Notes: generated from the letters alone by a model not told the origin. Counted from the first letter of the stretch, positions 43,065 through 52,431 are shown. The stretch is 64,000 nucleotides of DNA from Lientehia sp934351765 (GCF_052118925.1 NZ_JBQKGG010000013.1:5512-69511), one strand, 5' to 3'. Made by a program: numbers and translations.

Positions 43065-43490
43065 ATGCCGGATACCACACTTTGCATCAAGCTGGAGCAG
43101 CTTGACTGCGAAATCAGCAGGCTGAGAGATCAGCTCAGCCAGATCAGCTCCATGACCGGCGAACAGCGCGATGCCATGATCCGCACGCTTCGGAGTGAAA
43201 TCAGTAACAATCAGCAGATTCTTCGGAATAACATGAAATATTCTCACGCAAAAACCGCCAGGATCCTTTTTGAATCCTATGATCAGGTCGAGCAGATCAT
43301 CTGTCAGACGAAGGAGCAGCTAAAGCAGACCTGCCCCGATGATTTTCTGATGACCCAGTCGGCGGAATCAAAGCTTCTGCGGGCAGAATATGCCTTGGAT
43401 TTCGCCGTTCAGACTGCGGAGCGGGCGCTTCTGGCAGCACTGGAAGCCCTGGCTGCGGAAGAAAAAGAACTAAACAGCCGCAGAGAATAA
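43065..43490 (+). CDS. Coiled-coil hypothetical protein ahead of the ABC exporter
   Basis: A 141-residue soluble protein from ATG 43065 (AAGGAGG upstream). It is almost entirely helical with heptad-like stretches (CEISRLRDQLSQISSM, VEQIICQTKEQLKQ, ALLAALEALAAEEKEL). I know no function. It is followed 55 bp later by the exporter genes and could be co-transcribed with them. Confidence 0.65.
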   Translation: MPDTTLCIKLEQLDCEISRLRDQLSQISSMTGEQRDAMIRTLRSEISNNQQILRNNMKYSHAKTARILFESYDQVEQIICQTKEQLKQTCPDDFLMTQSAESKLLRAEYALDFAVQTAERALLAALEALAAEEKELNSRRE

Positions 43491-43545
43491 GCATCGGCAG
43501 TTTCCCTGGCAGTTCCAGGCTATGACAACATCAAGGAGGACTAAC

Positions 43546-45309
43546 GTGTTAAAACTTTTGAAAAAAATGAGAAAACGGGAATGGGGCATGGCCGGTTTAT
43601 GTGTGCTCCTGATCCTGGGGCAAATTTATTTTGACTTAAAGCTTCCCGATTACATGAGCAGCCTGACCGTGCTCATCGAGACCCAGGGCAGTACGATCGC
43701 CCAGGTTGGCCGGGAGGGCCTAAAAATGCTGGGCTGCACCCTTGTCAGTGCCTTCTTGAGCATCCTCTGCGGTTATCTTGCCGCCCAGGTTGCTTCCGGC
43801 TTCACTTATACCACCGGTGAAAAGGTCTTTCATAAGGTTGCCGATTTCGGACAGGAACAGATGCAGGCCTTCTCCGTTCCCAGCCTGATCAACCGTACCA
43901 CCAACGATATCACCCAGATCCAGATGTTCCTGGCAATGGGACTGCAGATCCTGATCAAGGCTCCCATTATGGCTGTCTGGGCGGTCATCAAGATCATCGG
44001 AAAGAGCTGGACGCTTTCTGTGATCACTGCCGGCTTCGTTGCTGCCCTTCTGGTGGTTATGCTTACCATCGTGACCATTATCCTTCCCCGGATCAAGCGT
44101 GTTCAGAAGCTGACCGACAACATCAACCGGATCTCCAGAGAAAATTTAACCGGCATCAATGTCGTTCATGCCTTCAACGCCGAGCAGTACCAGGAGGATA
44201 AATTCGAGAAGGCCAACGATATTCTGATGAACACCCAGCTCTTTAACCAGCGGGGAATGGCAGTCCTCATGCCAACCGTCACCTTTGCCATGAATGCCCT
44301 GGCTCTGGTGATCTACTGGGTCGGTGCTTCCATCGTGGAAAACACGGCACTGACCGATATGACCGGCCGGATCTCCCAGTTCAGCAACATCGTCGTATTC
44401 GGAACATATGCCACCTACGTCATCATGTCCTTTATGATGATGGTCATGATCGTCATGCTGCTTCCCTATGCCCAGGTTTCCGCCGGACGTATCAACGAGG
44501 TGCTGGACACAGAAATCGGGCTGAAAGAAGGCACTGCTTCTGAAGCCCCCGAACAGGGTACTCTGGAATTTAAAGATGTTTCCTTTCATTATCCTTCCTC
44601 CTCCGGAAAGGATGTCCTGGAGCATGTAAGCTTTAAGGTCAATAAGGGAGAGACCATCGCCTTCATCGGTGCCACCGGAAGCGGTAAGACTACCCTGGTC
44701 AGCCTGGCGGCGCGGTTCTATGATGTCTCCTCCGGAGAGGTGCTGCTGGACGGCAGAAATATCCGGGATTACAGCTTCGATGCGCTTTACAACCGGATCG
44801 GCTATGTAACCCAGAAGGCCGTACTCTTCGCCGGTGATATCCGCGAAAACGTCCTGTTCGGTGAAAGCACCGCTGCCCCTACGGATGAAAACGTAACACA
44901 GGCACTGTCTCTCGCTCAGGCAACAGAATTTGTATCAAAGCTTCCCAATGGCATTCATGCCCCCATCACCGAGGGAGGCAGCAATGTCTCCGGTGGTCAG
45001 AAGCAGCGTCTGTCCATTGCTAGAGCACTGGCACGAAAGCCGGAGATCCTGATCTTTGACGACTCGTTCTCCGCCCTGGATTACAAAACCGATTCCATGC
45101 TGCGCAAAGGCCTGGCCGAACAGTTAAACGGCACCACCTGCATGATCGTGGCACAGCGGATCGGCACCATCAAAAACGCCGATAAGATTGTCGTTCTGGA
45201 CGAAGGAAAAGCCGTGGGCATCGGAACACATGAAGAGCTTCTGAAGAACTGTTCTGTCTACCGCGAGATTGCCATGTCACAGCTGTCCGAAAAAGAGCTC
45301 GGTGCATAA
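43546..45309 (+). CDS. ABC exporter half-transporter 1
   Basis: A 587-residue protein with an exporter-type membrane domain (six helices, residues 20-320) and an ATPase domain: Walker A GATGSGKTTL, signature NVSGGQKQRLSIARAL, Walker B ILIFDDSFSALD, where the residue after the Walker B Asp is Asp rather than the usual catalytic Glu, and switch His replaced by Gln in VAQRIGT. Such degenerate sites are typical of one half of heterodimeric multidrug exporters. I start at GTG 43546, which has AAGGAGG eight bases upstream; the in-frame codons before it lack a site. Confidence 0.92.
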   Translation: MLKLLKKMRKREWGMAGLCVLLILGQIYFDLKLPDYMSSLTVLIETQGSTIAQVGREGLKMLGCTLVSAFLSILCGYLAAQVASGFTYTTGEKVFHKVADFGQEQMQAFSVPSLINRTTNDITQIQMFLAMGLQILIKAPIMAVWAVIKIIGKSWTLSVITAGFVAALLVVMLTIVTIILPRIKRVQKLTDNINRISRENLTGINVVHAFNAEQYQEDKFEKANDILMNTQLFNQRGMAVLMPTVTFAMNALALVIYWVGASIVENTALTDMTGRISQFSNIVVFGTYATYVIMSFMMMVMIVMLLPYAQVSAGRINEVLDTEIGLKEGTASEAPEQGTLEFKDVSFHYPSSSGKDVLEHVSFKVNKGETIAFIGATGSGKTTLVSLAARFYDVSSGEVLLDGRNIRDYSFDALYNRIGYVTQKAVLFAGDIRENVLFGESTAAPTDENVTQALSLAQATEFVSKLPNGIHAPITEGGSNVSGGQKQRLSIARALARKPEILIFDDSFSALDYKTDSMLRKGLAEQLNGTTCMIVAQRIGTIKNADKIVVLDEGKAVGIGTHEELLKNCSVYREIAMSQLSEKELGA

Positions 45310-45325
45310 GGGAGTGAAATCGATT

Positions 45326-47149
45326 ATGAATAACAGAAGAATGATGAACCGCGGCATGAATGTGCCGGAAAAGAGTAAGCGTGGGATTACCGGTGTCCTT
45401 CAGGAAATGATTTCCTACTCCGGAAATATTCTGATCCCCATGATCGCAGCAATGGTTCTGGCCATCGCCGGAGCAGTCCTGACCCTCATCGGACCTAACC
45501 AGCTCCGCCGGATCACGGATCTGATCGCAGACGGACTGACCTCCTCCATTGACCTGACTGCCATCGGAAGGGTCGGAGTAATGCTTCTGATCTTTTATCT
45601 GTGCAGCAGCCTGTTTACCTATATTGAACATTACATTATGGCCACCATCACCTTAAAGCTCTCCTGGAAGATGCGGCAGGATCTCTGTAAAAAGATCAAC
45701 CGCGTTCCCATGAAATGCTTCGGAAAGATCTCCTATGGTGATATTTTAAGCCGTGTGACCAACGATGTCAGCACCTTCCAGCAGGCCATGGCCAACAGCC
45801 TGCCCTCCATGATCAGTGCCATCTTTCAGTTTCTCGGCTGCCTGCTCATGATGTTTGTGACCGAATGGCGGATGGCTCTGGCTGCCATCCTTGTAACGCT
45901 TCTTGGCTTTGCACTCATGGCCTTCATTATGAAACGCTCTCAGAAATTCTTTATCGCCAGACAGGAAAGCCTTGGCCGCATGAACGGCTACATTGAGGAG
46001 ATCTACTCCGGCCATGCCGTTGTCCGCCTTTCCAGAGCAAACAATCATGTGAAGAAAACCTTCAATGAAATGAACCGTCAGGTCTATGAGGCCAGCCGGA
46101 AAAGCCAGTTCCTCTCCGGTATCATGCAGCCTCTGATGACCGTCATCGGAAACCTGGGCTATGTGGCTGTCTGCGTTCTCGGCGCCGTGTTAGTTATGAA
46201 CGGCCAGATCACCTTCGGCGTGATCACCGCCTTTATCATGTATGTGCGTCTCTTCACCTCCCCTCTGACCACTCTGGCGCAGGGTATGACCCAGATGCAG
46301 AGTGCCGCAGCCGCCGGTGACCGGATTTTTGACTTCCTACAGGAGGAAGAGCTTTCCGATGAGAGTGCAAAGACAACACGCCTTACGGATGTCCGCGGAG
46401 AAGTAGAATTTTCTCATGTGAAATTCAGCTACCCCAGCACACCGGACAAGATCATCATCAAGGATTTCTCCGCCCATGTGCTGCCCGGCCAGAAGGTTGC
46501 CATCGTCGGCCCCACCGGCGCCGGAAAAACGACCATGGTAAACCTGCTGATGCGGTTTTATGAGGTGAACAGCGGAAACATCCGCATTGACGGAATCCCC
46601 ACCTCTGAGCTGACCCGGGAGAACGTCCATGACCTCTTCGGCATGGTGCTTCAGGACACCTGGCTCATGGAGGGAACCGTCCGTGAAAACCTTGTTTACA
46701 ACCATACGGATGTCACTGACGAACAGTTAGAGCACGCCTGCCGGGCCTGTGGGATTTACCACTTTATCGAAACACTCCCTCAGGGCTTTGATACGGTTCT
46801 TGGGGAAAACATTGCCGTTTCTGCCGGACAGAAGCAGCTTTTCACCATCGCACGCGCCATGATACAGAACAGCCCCATGCTGATCCTCGATGAAGCTACC
46901 AGCTCCGTCGATACCAGAACGGAACTGATCACCCAGAAAGCAATGGATCAGCTGACCGAGTGCCGTACCAGCTTTGTTATCGCCCACCGTCTTTCTACAA
47001 TAAAAAACGCCGACCTGATCCTCGTAATGAAGGACGGCGACATCATCGAGCAGGGCAGCCACGAGGAGCTTCTGGCAAAGGGCGGCTTCTATGCCGATCT
47101 CTACAACAGCCAGTTTGAAATAAGGCTACCGCAATCCCACTGGCTTTAG
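45326..47149 (+). CDS. ABC exporter half-transporter 2 (3' end altered by IS insertion)
   Basis: A 607-residue partner of the first half. Walker A GPTGAGKTTM, Walker B LILDEATSSVD with catalytic Glu, switch IAHRLST: this is the intact ATP site. The LSGGQ signature is replaced by VSAGQKQL, again typical of heterodimers. Start ATG 45326 has AAGGGAG. The last nine residues (IRLPQSHWL) and the TAG are encoded by the left end of the IS200/IS605 element inserted at 47120. Joining the flanks across the element restores ...NSQFEQVS and a TAA, so the native tail was probably four residues (QVS after E, then stop). Function is likely kept. Confidence 0.9.
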   Translation: MNNRRMMNRGMNVPEKSKRGITGVLQEMISYSGNILIPMIAAMVLAIAGAVLTLIGPNQLRRITDLIADGLTSSIDLTAIGRVGVMLLIFYLCSSLFTYIEHYIMATITLKLSWKMRQDLCKKINRVPMKCFGKISYGDILSRVTNDVSTFQQAMANSLPSMISAIFQFLGCLLMMFVTEWRMALAAILVTLLGFALMAFIMKRSQKFFIARQESLGRMNGYIEEIYSGHAVVRLSRANNHVKKTFNEMNRQVYEASRKSQFLSGIMQPLMTVIGNLGYVAVCVLGAVLVMNGQITFGVITAFIMYVRLFTSPLTTLAQGMTQMQSAAAAGDRIFDFLQEEELSDESAKTTRLTDVRGEVEFSHVKFSYPSTPDKIIIKDFSAHVLPGQKVAIVGPTGAGKTTMVNLLMRFYEVNSGNIRIDGIPTSELTRENVHDLFGMVLQDTWLMEGTVRENLVYNHTDVTDEQLEHACRACGIYHFIETLPQGFDTVLGENIAVSAGQKQLFTIARAMIQNSPMLILDEATSSVDTRTELITQKAMDQLTECRTSFVIAHRLSTIKNADLILVMKDGDIIEQGSHEELLAKGGFYADLYNSQFEIRLPQSHWL

Positions 47150-47198
47150 ACGGTGGGTTAAGGTAGCCAAAAATCAGAAATTATTGTATACTCATGGC

Positions 47199-47603
47199 AT
47201 GGGAACATGGAAATCTAAAAACAGACACAAATACCTATTACAATATCACATTATTTTTGTCTGTAAATATAGGAAGAAATTACTGGTTTCGAGGCAGATA
47301 TCAGATGATATAAAACAGTTTTCGTATGAAATATGTCAGAGACACAGTGTGATAATAAGATATATGGAAACAGATAAAGACCACATTCACTATATGATAG
47401 AGACAGAACCAACAATGTCTATTAGTAAGATTGTAAACCTGATGAAGAGCTATACAACATACCATATATGGAAAAGATATCTCCAATATTTACGAAAATA
47501 ATTCTGGAAAGAACATACCTTTTGGACAGATGGATATTTTGCCTGTAGTGTAGGAAATGTATCGGAAGAAATGCGGAAGAGATATATAGAAAATCAAGGT
47601 TGA
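47199..47603 (+). pseudogene. tnpA: IS200-type Y1 transposase gene tnpA, nonsense mutation
   Basis: The frame encodes the HUH endonuclease of IS605 elements (KDHIHYMIE is the HUH motif). It is interrupted by TAA at 47499-47501, after LQYLRK. The same frame continues to TGA 47603 with FWKEHTFWTDGYFACSVGN and KRYIENQG, where the Tyr in the last helix is the expected catalytic residue. The stop therefore removes the nucleophile and the element should not move by itself. A single base change (TAA from a sense codon) explains it. Confidence 0.85.
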
Positions 47604-47621
47604 GAAAGACGGTGACAGTGG

Positions 47622-48725
47622 ATGTTAAAGTCATATAAATATAGAATATATCCAAATAATGAGCAGAAAATACAGATTGCAAAAACATTTGGCTGTTGCC
47701 GTTTTGTATATAATCAGACACTGGCATACCGGAAAGAAGTATATGAGAAAGAGAAAAAATCAGTTAGTAAAACCGACTGTAACAATTACTGCAATAGACA
47801 ATTAAAGAAAGAGTATGAATGGCTGAAAGAAGTGGATAAATTTGCTCTGACAAATGCGATTTACAACATGGATGCTGCATACCAGAAGTTTTTCAAGGAA
47901 CACGCAGGTTATCCGAAGTTTAAGAGTAAACACAATAATCATAAGTCATATACAACAAATGTTACGAATGGCAATATAACAGTAGATTTCGGGTGCAATA
48001 GAGTAAAACTGCCTAAATTAAAAGGAATAAAAGCAAAACTGCATAGAAATTTTATCGGACAGATAAAATCGGCAACGATATCACAAGTTCCGAGTGGAAA
48101 ATATTATGTATCAATTTTAGTGGAAACAGAACACGTGGAACTGCCACATATAAATCAAAATACAGGAATAGATTTAGGTATTAAGGAGTTATGTATTACT
48201 TCTGCTGGAAAGAAATACGAAAATCCAAAAATCATCAGAAAACACGAAAAAAAACTGATGAAACTGCAAAGGCAGTTAGCCCATAAAGAGAAAAGAAGTC
48301 AAAATTACTACAAAACAAAGAAAAAGATAGCATTATGCCATGAAAAAATAACAAATACAAGAAAAGATTATCTGCACAAGATGTCCCATGAGATTATCAG
48401 CGAAAACCAAGTGATAGTTTCGGAAGATTTGCAGATAAAAAACATGGTAAAAAATCACCGTTTGGCAAAGTCTATAAGTGATGTATCATGGTATGAGCTG
48501 ACAAGACAGTTAGAATATAAGGCAAAGTGGAATGGCAGGAAATATGTCAAAATAGACACATTCTATGCCAGTAGTCAGCTGTGTTCAGTCTGTGGATACC
48601 AAAATACAGAGACAAAAAATCTATCAGTAAGGGAATGGACATGTCCTGTCTGTGGAACAAATCATGACAGGGATATCAACGCAGCAAAAAATATACTGGA
48701 AGAAGGATTAAGACAAATAGCATAA
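47622..48725 (+). CDS. tnpB: TnpB RNA-guided nuclease (IS605 OrfB)
   Basis: A 367-residue protein with the N-terminal helix-turn-helix/WED region (KSYKYRIYPNNEQKIQIAKTFG). It has a complete RuvC set: Asp in GIDLGIKEL, Glu in IVSEDLQIKN and Asp in HDRDINAAKN. The zinc finger is LCSVCGYQN ... WTCPVCGTN. All catalytic residues are present, so it may be an active omega-RNA-guided DNA nuclease. It sits 18 bp behind the broken tnpA; with tnpA dead it could survive by cutting copies of the empty site. Confidence 0.92.
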   Translation: MLKSYKYRIYPNNEQKIQIAKTFGCCRFVYNQTLAYRKEVYEKEKKSVSKTDCNNYCNRQLKKEYEWLKEVDKFALTNAIYNMDAAYQKFFKEHAGYPKFKSKHNNHKSYTTNVTNGNITVDFGCNRVKLPKLKGIKAKLHRNFIGQIKSATISQVPSGKYYVSILVETEHVELPHINQNTGIDLGIKELCITSAGKKYENPKIIRKHEKKLMKLQRQLAHKEKRSQNYYKTKKKIALCHEKITNTRKDYLHKMSHEIISENQVIVSEDLQIKNMVKNHRLAKSISDVSWYELTRQLEYKAKWNGRKYVKIDTFYASSQLCSVCGYQNTETKNLSVREWTCPVCGTNHDRDINAAKNILEEGLRQIA

Positions 48726-48853
48726 AAATAACAATATAGGGCAGGGACTGCCCGAATTAACGCCTGTGGAGATAGTAGGTTACGAGGTCTGCGAAGCAGG
48801 AAGCCCATTGGCTTTAGACAATGGGTAGTTCACCAGGTATCTTAACCGGATCA
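48620..48853 (+). ncRNA. Predicted omega RNA of TnpB with guide
   Basis: In IS605 elements the right end and the 3' part of tnpB give the guide RNA scaffold. Here the non-coding part 48726-48833 has hairpins gggca-gggac-tgccc and gcccattg...caatgggt ending at TTCAC. The adjacent 20 bases outside the element (48834-48853, caggtatcttaaccggatca) would be the guide. The 5' boundary is an estimate. Confidence 0.5.
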
Positions 48854-48886
48854 CAAAGCAGCTCCGGCTGCGGAAAGGAGTATTCC

Positions 48887-49477
48887 ATGAAATCAATCGC
48901 CATTGAACGGGAATTCGGAAGCGGCGGCCGGGAGATCGGGATCCTGACTGCAAAGCTGGCCGGGATCCCCTATTACGACGGCGAGCTTTTAAAGAAAGCC
49001 GCCAGAGATCAGGGCGTTCCCGTCAGCATGCTGGAATATTATGATGAAAAGCGGAGCGGCAGCCTCCTCTACGACCTGTCCAGCTATGTGAACCAGATGC
49101 AGCTTCACCCCGGTATCACCGTCCACCAGCTCTTCTACGGACTTCAGAAGACCATGCGCAAGCTTTCCAAGGAAAGCCCCGCTGTCTTCATCGGCCGCTG
49201 TGCCACTGAAATCCTGAAGGACGACCCCGGCGCGCTGAGAGTCTACATCTACTCCTCCAGCCTGGATTCCAGAGTCCGCCGAACCATGAACAGCGAAGGC
49301 TGTTCGGAAGCAGCCGCCAGACAGCTGATCGATAAAAGAGACCGCCAGCGCCGCAACTATTTCAAATACTGGACCCAGAAGGACTGGGACGACCGCAAAA
49401 ACTACGACATCGAGCTGAACACCAGTGTTCTCACCGCCGAAGAATGTGCAAATCTGCTGCTCAGCGTATGTTCTTAA
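48887..49477 (+). CDS. Cytidylate-kinase-like P-loop protein
   Basis: A 196-residue protein from ATG 48887 (GGAAAGGAG upstream). It belongs to the cytidylate_kin2 group (AIEREFGSGGREIGILTAKLAG at residues 4-25, IPYYDGELL, FIGRCATEIL, DKRDRQRRNYFKYWT). The P-loop is of the form FGSGGREIG and lacks the Lys-Ser/Thr of a classic Walker A, as in this group. The nucleotide substrate is unproven. Before the IS605 insertion it lay about 40 bp behind the ABC genes and was probably their operon partner. Confidence 0.8.
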   Translation: MKSIAIEREFGSGGREIGILTAKLAGIPYYDGELLKKAARDQGVPVSMLEYYDEKRSGSLLYDLSSYVNQMQLHPGITVHQLFYGLQKTMRKLSKESPAVFIGRCATEILKDDPGALRVYIYSSSLDSRVRRTMNSEGCSEAAARQLIDKRDRQRRNYFKYWTQKDWDDRKNYDIELNTSVLTAEECANLLLSVCS

Positions 49478-49496
49478 ACACGTTCACATTTTTTGC

Positions 49497-49521
49497 TTCA
49501 TAGGACGCACTTTCCTATGAA
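49497..49521. repeat. Dispersed 25-bp palindrome, copy 2
   Basis: ttcatagga-cgcactt-tcctatgaa: perfect nine-base arms around a seven-base loop. It stands 20 bases behind the kinase-like gene and just before the terminator. Confidence 0.75.
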
Positions 49522-49532
49522 ACAAAAAATCA

Positions 49533-49575
49533 CCGGGATATGCAGCGTTCCCAGTCTGCATACCCCGGCTTTCTT
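49533..49575. terminator. Shared terminator of the convergent kinase and lipoprotein genes
   Basis: CCGGG-A-TATGCAG pairs with CTGCATA-C-CCCGG, a long stem with one internal mismatch, T-runs on both sides. Confidence 0.85.
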
Positions 49576-52308
49576 TTACTGCCTTATATATTCACTGAAC
49601 TCCCTTGTAATTTCTTCCATCATAGCCGAATTCTGTCGGGAATATTCCTGGGCACTCTGAGCGATCGCGTTGGACGCATTCATCGCCTCCTGAACATATT
49701 CCTCCGTAAAGGCAAAGCTTGCCAGCGACTGGAGCAGTGTCGGCGCAACTGCCTCAAACGTCTCCTCCGGTGCAATGACTCCGTAAACATTGCTCAGTGC
49801 CATTGTCGGCATCGCATCCACCCCGTCAATCTCATAGCTTCCCATATCCACTACGGATCCCTGTATAATTCCGCGGCAGGATGCCCCCGATCCCGAAATC
49901 AGTGTACCGCTGATAACGGATTCATATACCGCCAGAGAGGAAAGTGCCGTTGTTATCTGCTTCTCCTCGCTCAGGGAAAAGCTCTGAATCGCCGGGAAGT
50001 TAAACGTTTCTCCCTGGATTGTCGTATACGCCTGGGCATAGCTGCTCATGGCATTTACTGCTGATAACACGGACGCCGGATCCAGAACCGGAAGAAGTGC
50101 CAGTCTTCCATCCATCCCGGTACTGATATACTTTTGCCGTCCCGCTTCACTTCGGAAATACGGCCCCAGTTCTCCAAAATAAAAGATCTGAATATCCGGA
50201 TTGGACGGATCATACGCACGATATCCGAAGCCTGCATACTGGCCGACTGTCTCCAGCTTCCAGCCGCTCGGCAGATCCATACTGAAAAAGCCGCCGTCAT
50301 AATGAGTCAGGGTATATGCGCTGCCCTTTGCGGTCGGAGTCCCGCCGCTTCCATTCCCGGTTCCATTGTCTGTTCCCGGCGTTGTCTGTCCGCCGTCTGC
50401 AGGTGTCTGGTTTGTACCGGAGGTGTCCGCCTGGAGCCTGGCATTCCCATAAGCAAGTCCCTTAATATCCAGCGTGGTCGCCAGATCACAGTCTACAATA
50501 TAAACCATGCCGCCGGACTGCTGTGCCCTCTGCTCTGCATTGGACAGATAATCCGCCCAGCCCTGGTTGTCCAGTGGCGTAATCAGACTGTTCAGTCCAT
50601 CCTCCGTTGCCGTGAACGGCAGGCAGGTGGTTTCAATCAGGAAATACTGGCCGGAGCCTGACCAGGTCTCCACCGCCGTCTGCGCATGACCCGGTGTCAA
50701 AACGATCATGGCGTGCATGCCTGCCGATTCCAGCACGCTGGCCATGAGCACCGCCGTCTCAATACAGATTCCCGATCCGCTCTGAAGCACCGCATCAGGC
50801 ATAAGCACCCGCTGCGTCGCATTAAATGAATACGCTCCCATGTTATAGCGTACACCCATATTGCTGATGGCGCTCTGGATTGCCGCCACCTGATAATATG
50901 TCACATACTGCTCTTCTCCCTCACCAAAGCCGTACGCATACTGATAACCCGGCAGGATTCCATACTGGCTCCCGAAATTGCTCTCCAGCCAGGAAATCGC
51001 ATTCCGCCGTACCGCCAGCACACCGTCCGTCTCCGGCGTCATCCAGGCCAGGATATTGTCATTCTGAATAATCCCGAACTCATCACTGCTGGTCTTATAA
51101 TCATAAATACTGTAAATCTTCAGGTTTTTCGTTTCCTGCTCGATCACATCGCCCGTAGCCGTGTCCGTCACAGAAATCGTAAGCTGAGTGTCACGCCCGG
51201 ACGAAAGATCCGGCATATCCGACAGCACCGGCGGTTTGATCATAAGATAGGTCATCTCCTCCGACAGCGTAACCTTCTGTTCATAAACCTGGGAGAATCC
51301 ATCGATCTCCGCCCGTACCATAACACTGCTGATCCCCTTATCGGTGTAGAGAAGCAGGTTGGCCACAGAATCCATGGACGGATACAGGTTCGGATGGATC
51401 TCGTCCACCACAGACTTGTGGACATACACGACCGGGCTCTCCGTCTGATAACCGTTCTCCTGCACCGTTCCCTGTCTGCAGTCAGAAAGGATCTCCTCTC
51501 CGAGACGCTTCACACTGTTTTCCGCCACCTCTGCCGAATGGGTAAATTCCCAGCTCATAAGGTCAAAAATGGTCTCCTCATACTGAGCCGCCTCCAGTCC
51601 CATGCGGCTGATGAGCTGGTTGGCTGAATACAGCCGCAGCACATCCGAATACGCAAGTCCCTGGGACTGAGATTCCATGTACTTTAACAGAAGATCCATG
51701 GATCCCACATAATGAGGCCAGACATCGGACAGATAAGACGGCGTTTCCAACGCCAGAAGCTCTGTCTTTACCTGTCTCGCAGAATCATAAACCGTCTGGA
51801 GATACTGCTGAATCTCCGAATTGTCCGTTGCCATGGCTCCCATCAACGGCTGGAACGCATCATTCTGGGCGATATAGAATTCCAGCGTCTTTTTCATATC
51901 CTCCATGACTGCAAGACCGTCGGAAAAATATTCCTCCTGCGCGTCCTGAACGGCCTGTCCGGTCTCCGATTTTGCTGATACCTGTTCCGCCTCCTTCTTC
52001 AGATTCTGAAAGGCTTCGATATTCTGTTCCTGCTTTTCCAGACTTTCCCGGCACCGCTCCACAAAGCTGTCTACCGCCGAATCATCTGTCTGCATCTGTT
52101 CATACAGAATGCTGCAGGCGCCGCTCATCTCGTCAGCCATCGCCGCGGTTTCCATTAAAATTTCCTGTGCCTGCTCTACAGCCTTCCCTGTTCCTGCAAG
52201 AAATCTCTTATCAGCGGAAGCGCCCGCTCCTCCGCAGCCGCTCATGGACAGAATCACCGTTAAAACTGCCGCCAGGATCTGACGGCTCTGCTTCCTCTTT
52301 CTGTTCAT
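49576..52308 (-). CDS. Lipoprotein with transglutaminase-like domain
   Basis: A 910-residue protein from ATG 52308 (GGGGAG nine bases upstream). The signal ends in lipobox LSMSGC (about Cys 25). Residues 30-270 are helical. A bacterial transglutaminase-like core lies near 510-570: Cys in GSGICIETAVLMASVLESAG, His in TPGHAQTAVETW, and an acid in YFLIETT, the Cys-His-Asp/Glu triad. A Thr/Gly/Asn-rich linker follows near 640-670, then a C-terminal beta-type domain (YDGGFFSMDLPSGWKLE) like PsbP/DUF1795-type modules. It is surface-exposed and likely a peptidase or crosslinker of wall proteins; specific function unknown. The 3' end shares a terminator with the kinase-like gene. Confidence 0.8.
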   Translation of the reverse strand: MNRKRKQSRQILAAVLTVILSMSGCGGAGASADKRFLAGTGKAVEQAQEILMETAAMADEMSGACSILYEQMQTDDSAVDSFVERCRESLEKQEQNIEAFQNLKKEAEQVSAKSETGQAVQDAQEEYFSDGLAVMEDMKKTLEFYIAQNDAFQPLMGAMATDNSEIQQYLQTVYDSARQVKTELLALETPSYLSDVWPHYVGSMDLLLKYMESQSQGLAYSDVLRLYSANQLISRMGLEAAQYEETIFDLMSWEFTHSAEVAENSVKRLGEEILSDCRQGTVQENGYQTESPVVYVHKSVVDEIHPNLYPSMDSVANLLLYTDKGISSVMVRAEIDGFSQVYEQKVTLSEEMTYLMIKPPVLSDMPDLSSGRDTQLTISVTDTATGDVIEQETKNLKIYSIYDYKTSSDEFGIIQNDNILAWMTPETDGVLAVRRNAISWLESNFGSQYGILPGYQYAYGFGEGEEQYVTYYQVAAIQSAISNMGVRYNMGAYSFNATQRVLMPDAVLQSGSGICIETAVLMASVLESAGMHAMIVLTPGHAQTAVETWSGSGQYFLIETTCLPFTATEDGLNSLITPLDNQGWADYLSNAEQRAQQSGGMVYIVDCDLATTLDIKGLAYGNARLQADTSGTNQTPADGGQTTPGTDNGTGNGSGGTPTAKGSAYTLTHYDGGFFSMDLPSGWKLETVGQYAGFGYRAYDPSNPDIQIFYFGELGPYFRSEAGRQKYISTGMDGRLALLPVLDPASVLSAVNAMSSYAQAYTTIQGETFNFPAIQSFSLSEEKQITTALSSLAVYESVISGTLISGSGASCRGIIQGSVVDMGSYEIDGVDAMPTMALSNVYGVIAPEETFEAVAPTLLQSLASFAFTEEYVQEAMNASNAIAQSAQEYSRQNSAMMEEITREFSEYIRQ

Positions 52309-52372
52309 TTTCACGCTCTCCCCTTTCCTTTTGCCGCACTCTCTGCTAGTATTATGTATATATCTATCGCTC

Positions 52373-52431
52373 GAAAGCTGTCAAAGCCCCCGGCTTTTCT
52401 GTCTCTATTATAAAAGATTCAGACAGCTTTC
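52373..52431. promoter_or_regulatory. Long-spaced inverted repeat between divergent genes
   Basis: gaaagctgtc (52373-52382) and gacagctttc (52422-52431) are perfect 10-base inverted repeats flanking a TATAAA-type box. They lie between the lipoprotein and the divergent HTH gene and could be an operator pair. Confidence 0.4.

Larger units (their letters stand above)
47120..48833 (+). mobile_element. IS200/IS605-family element with tnpA (broken) and tnpB
   Basis: About 1.7 kb of clearly A+T-richer DNA. Each end has a subterminal hairpin: left ggctacc...ggtagcc enclosing ggctttagacggtgggtt, right cccattg-gctttaga-caatggg. Boundaries are inferred: the left flank ends in TTGAA (47115-47119) and the right end in TTCAC (48829-48833), because joining 47119 to 48834 restores a plausible end of the ABC gene. 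As in the family, no target duplication is seen. Confidence 0.85.

Noticed and set aside
47301..47727. Minus-strand frames opposite tnpA and tnpB
   Set aside because: Hydrophobic shadow frames of A+T-rich coding DNA without starts.
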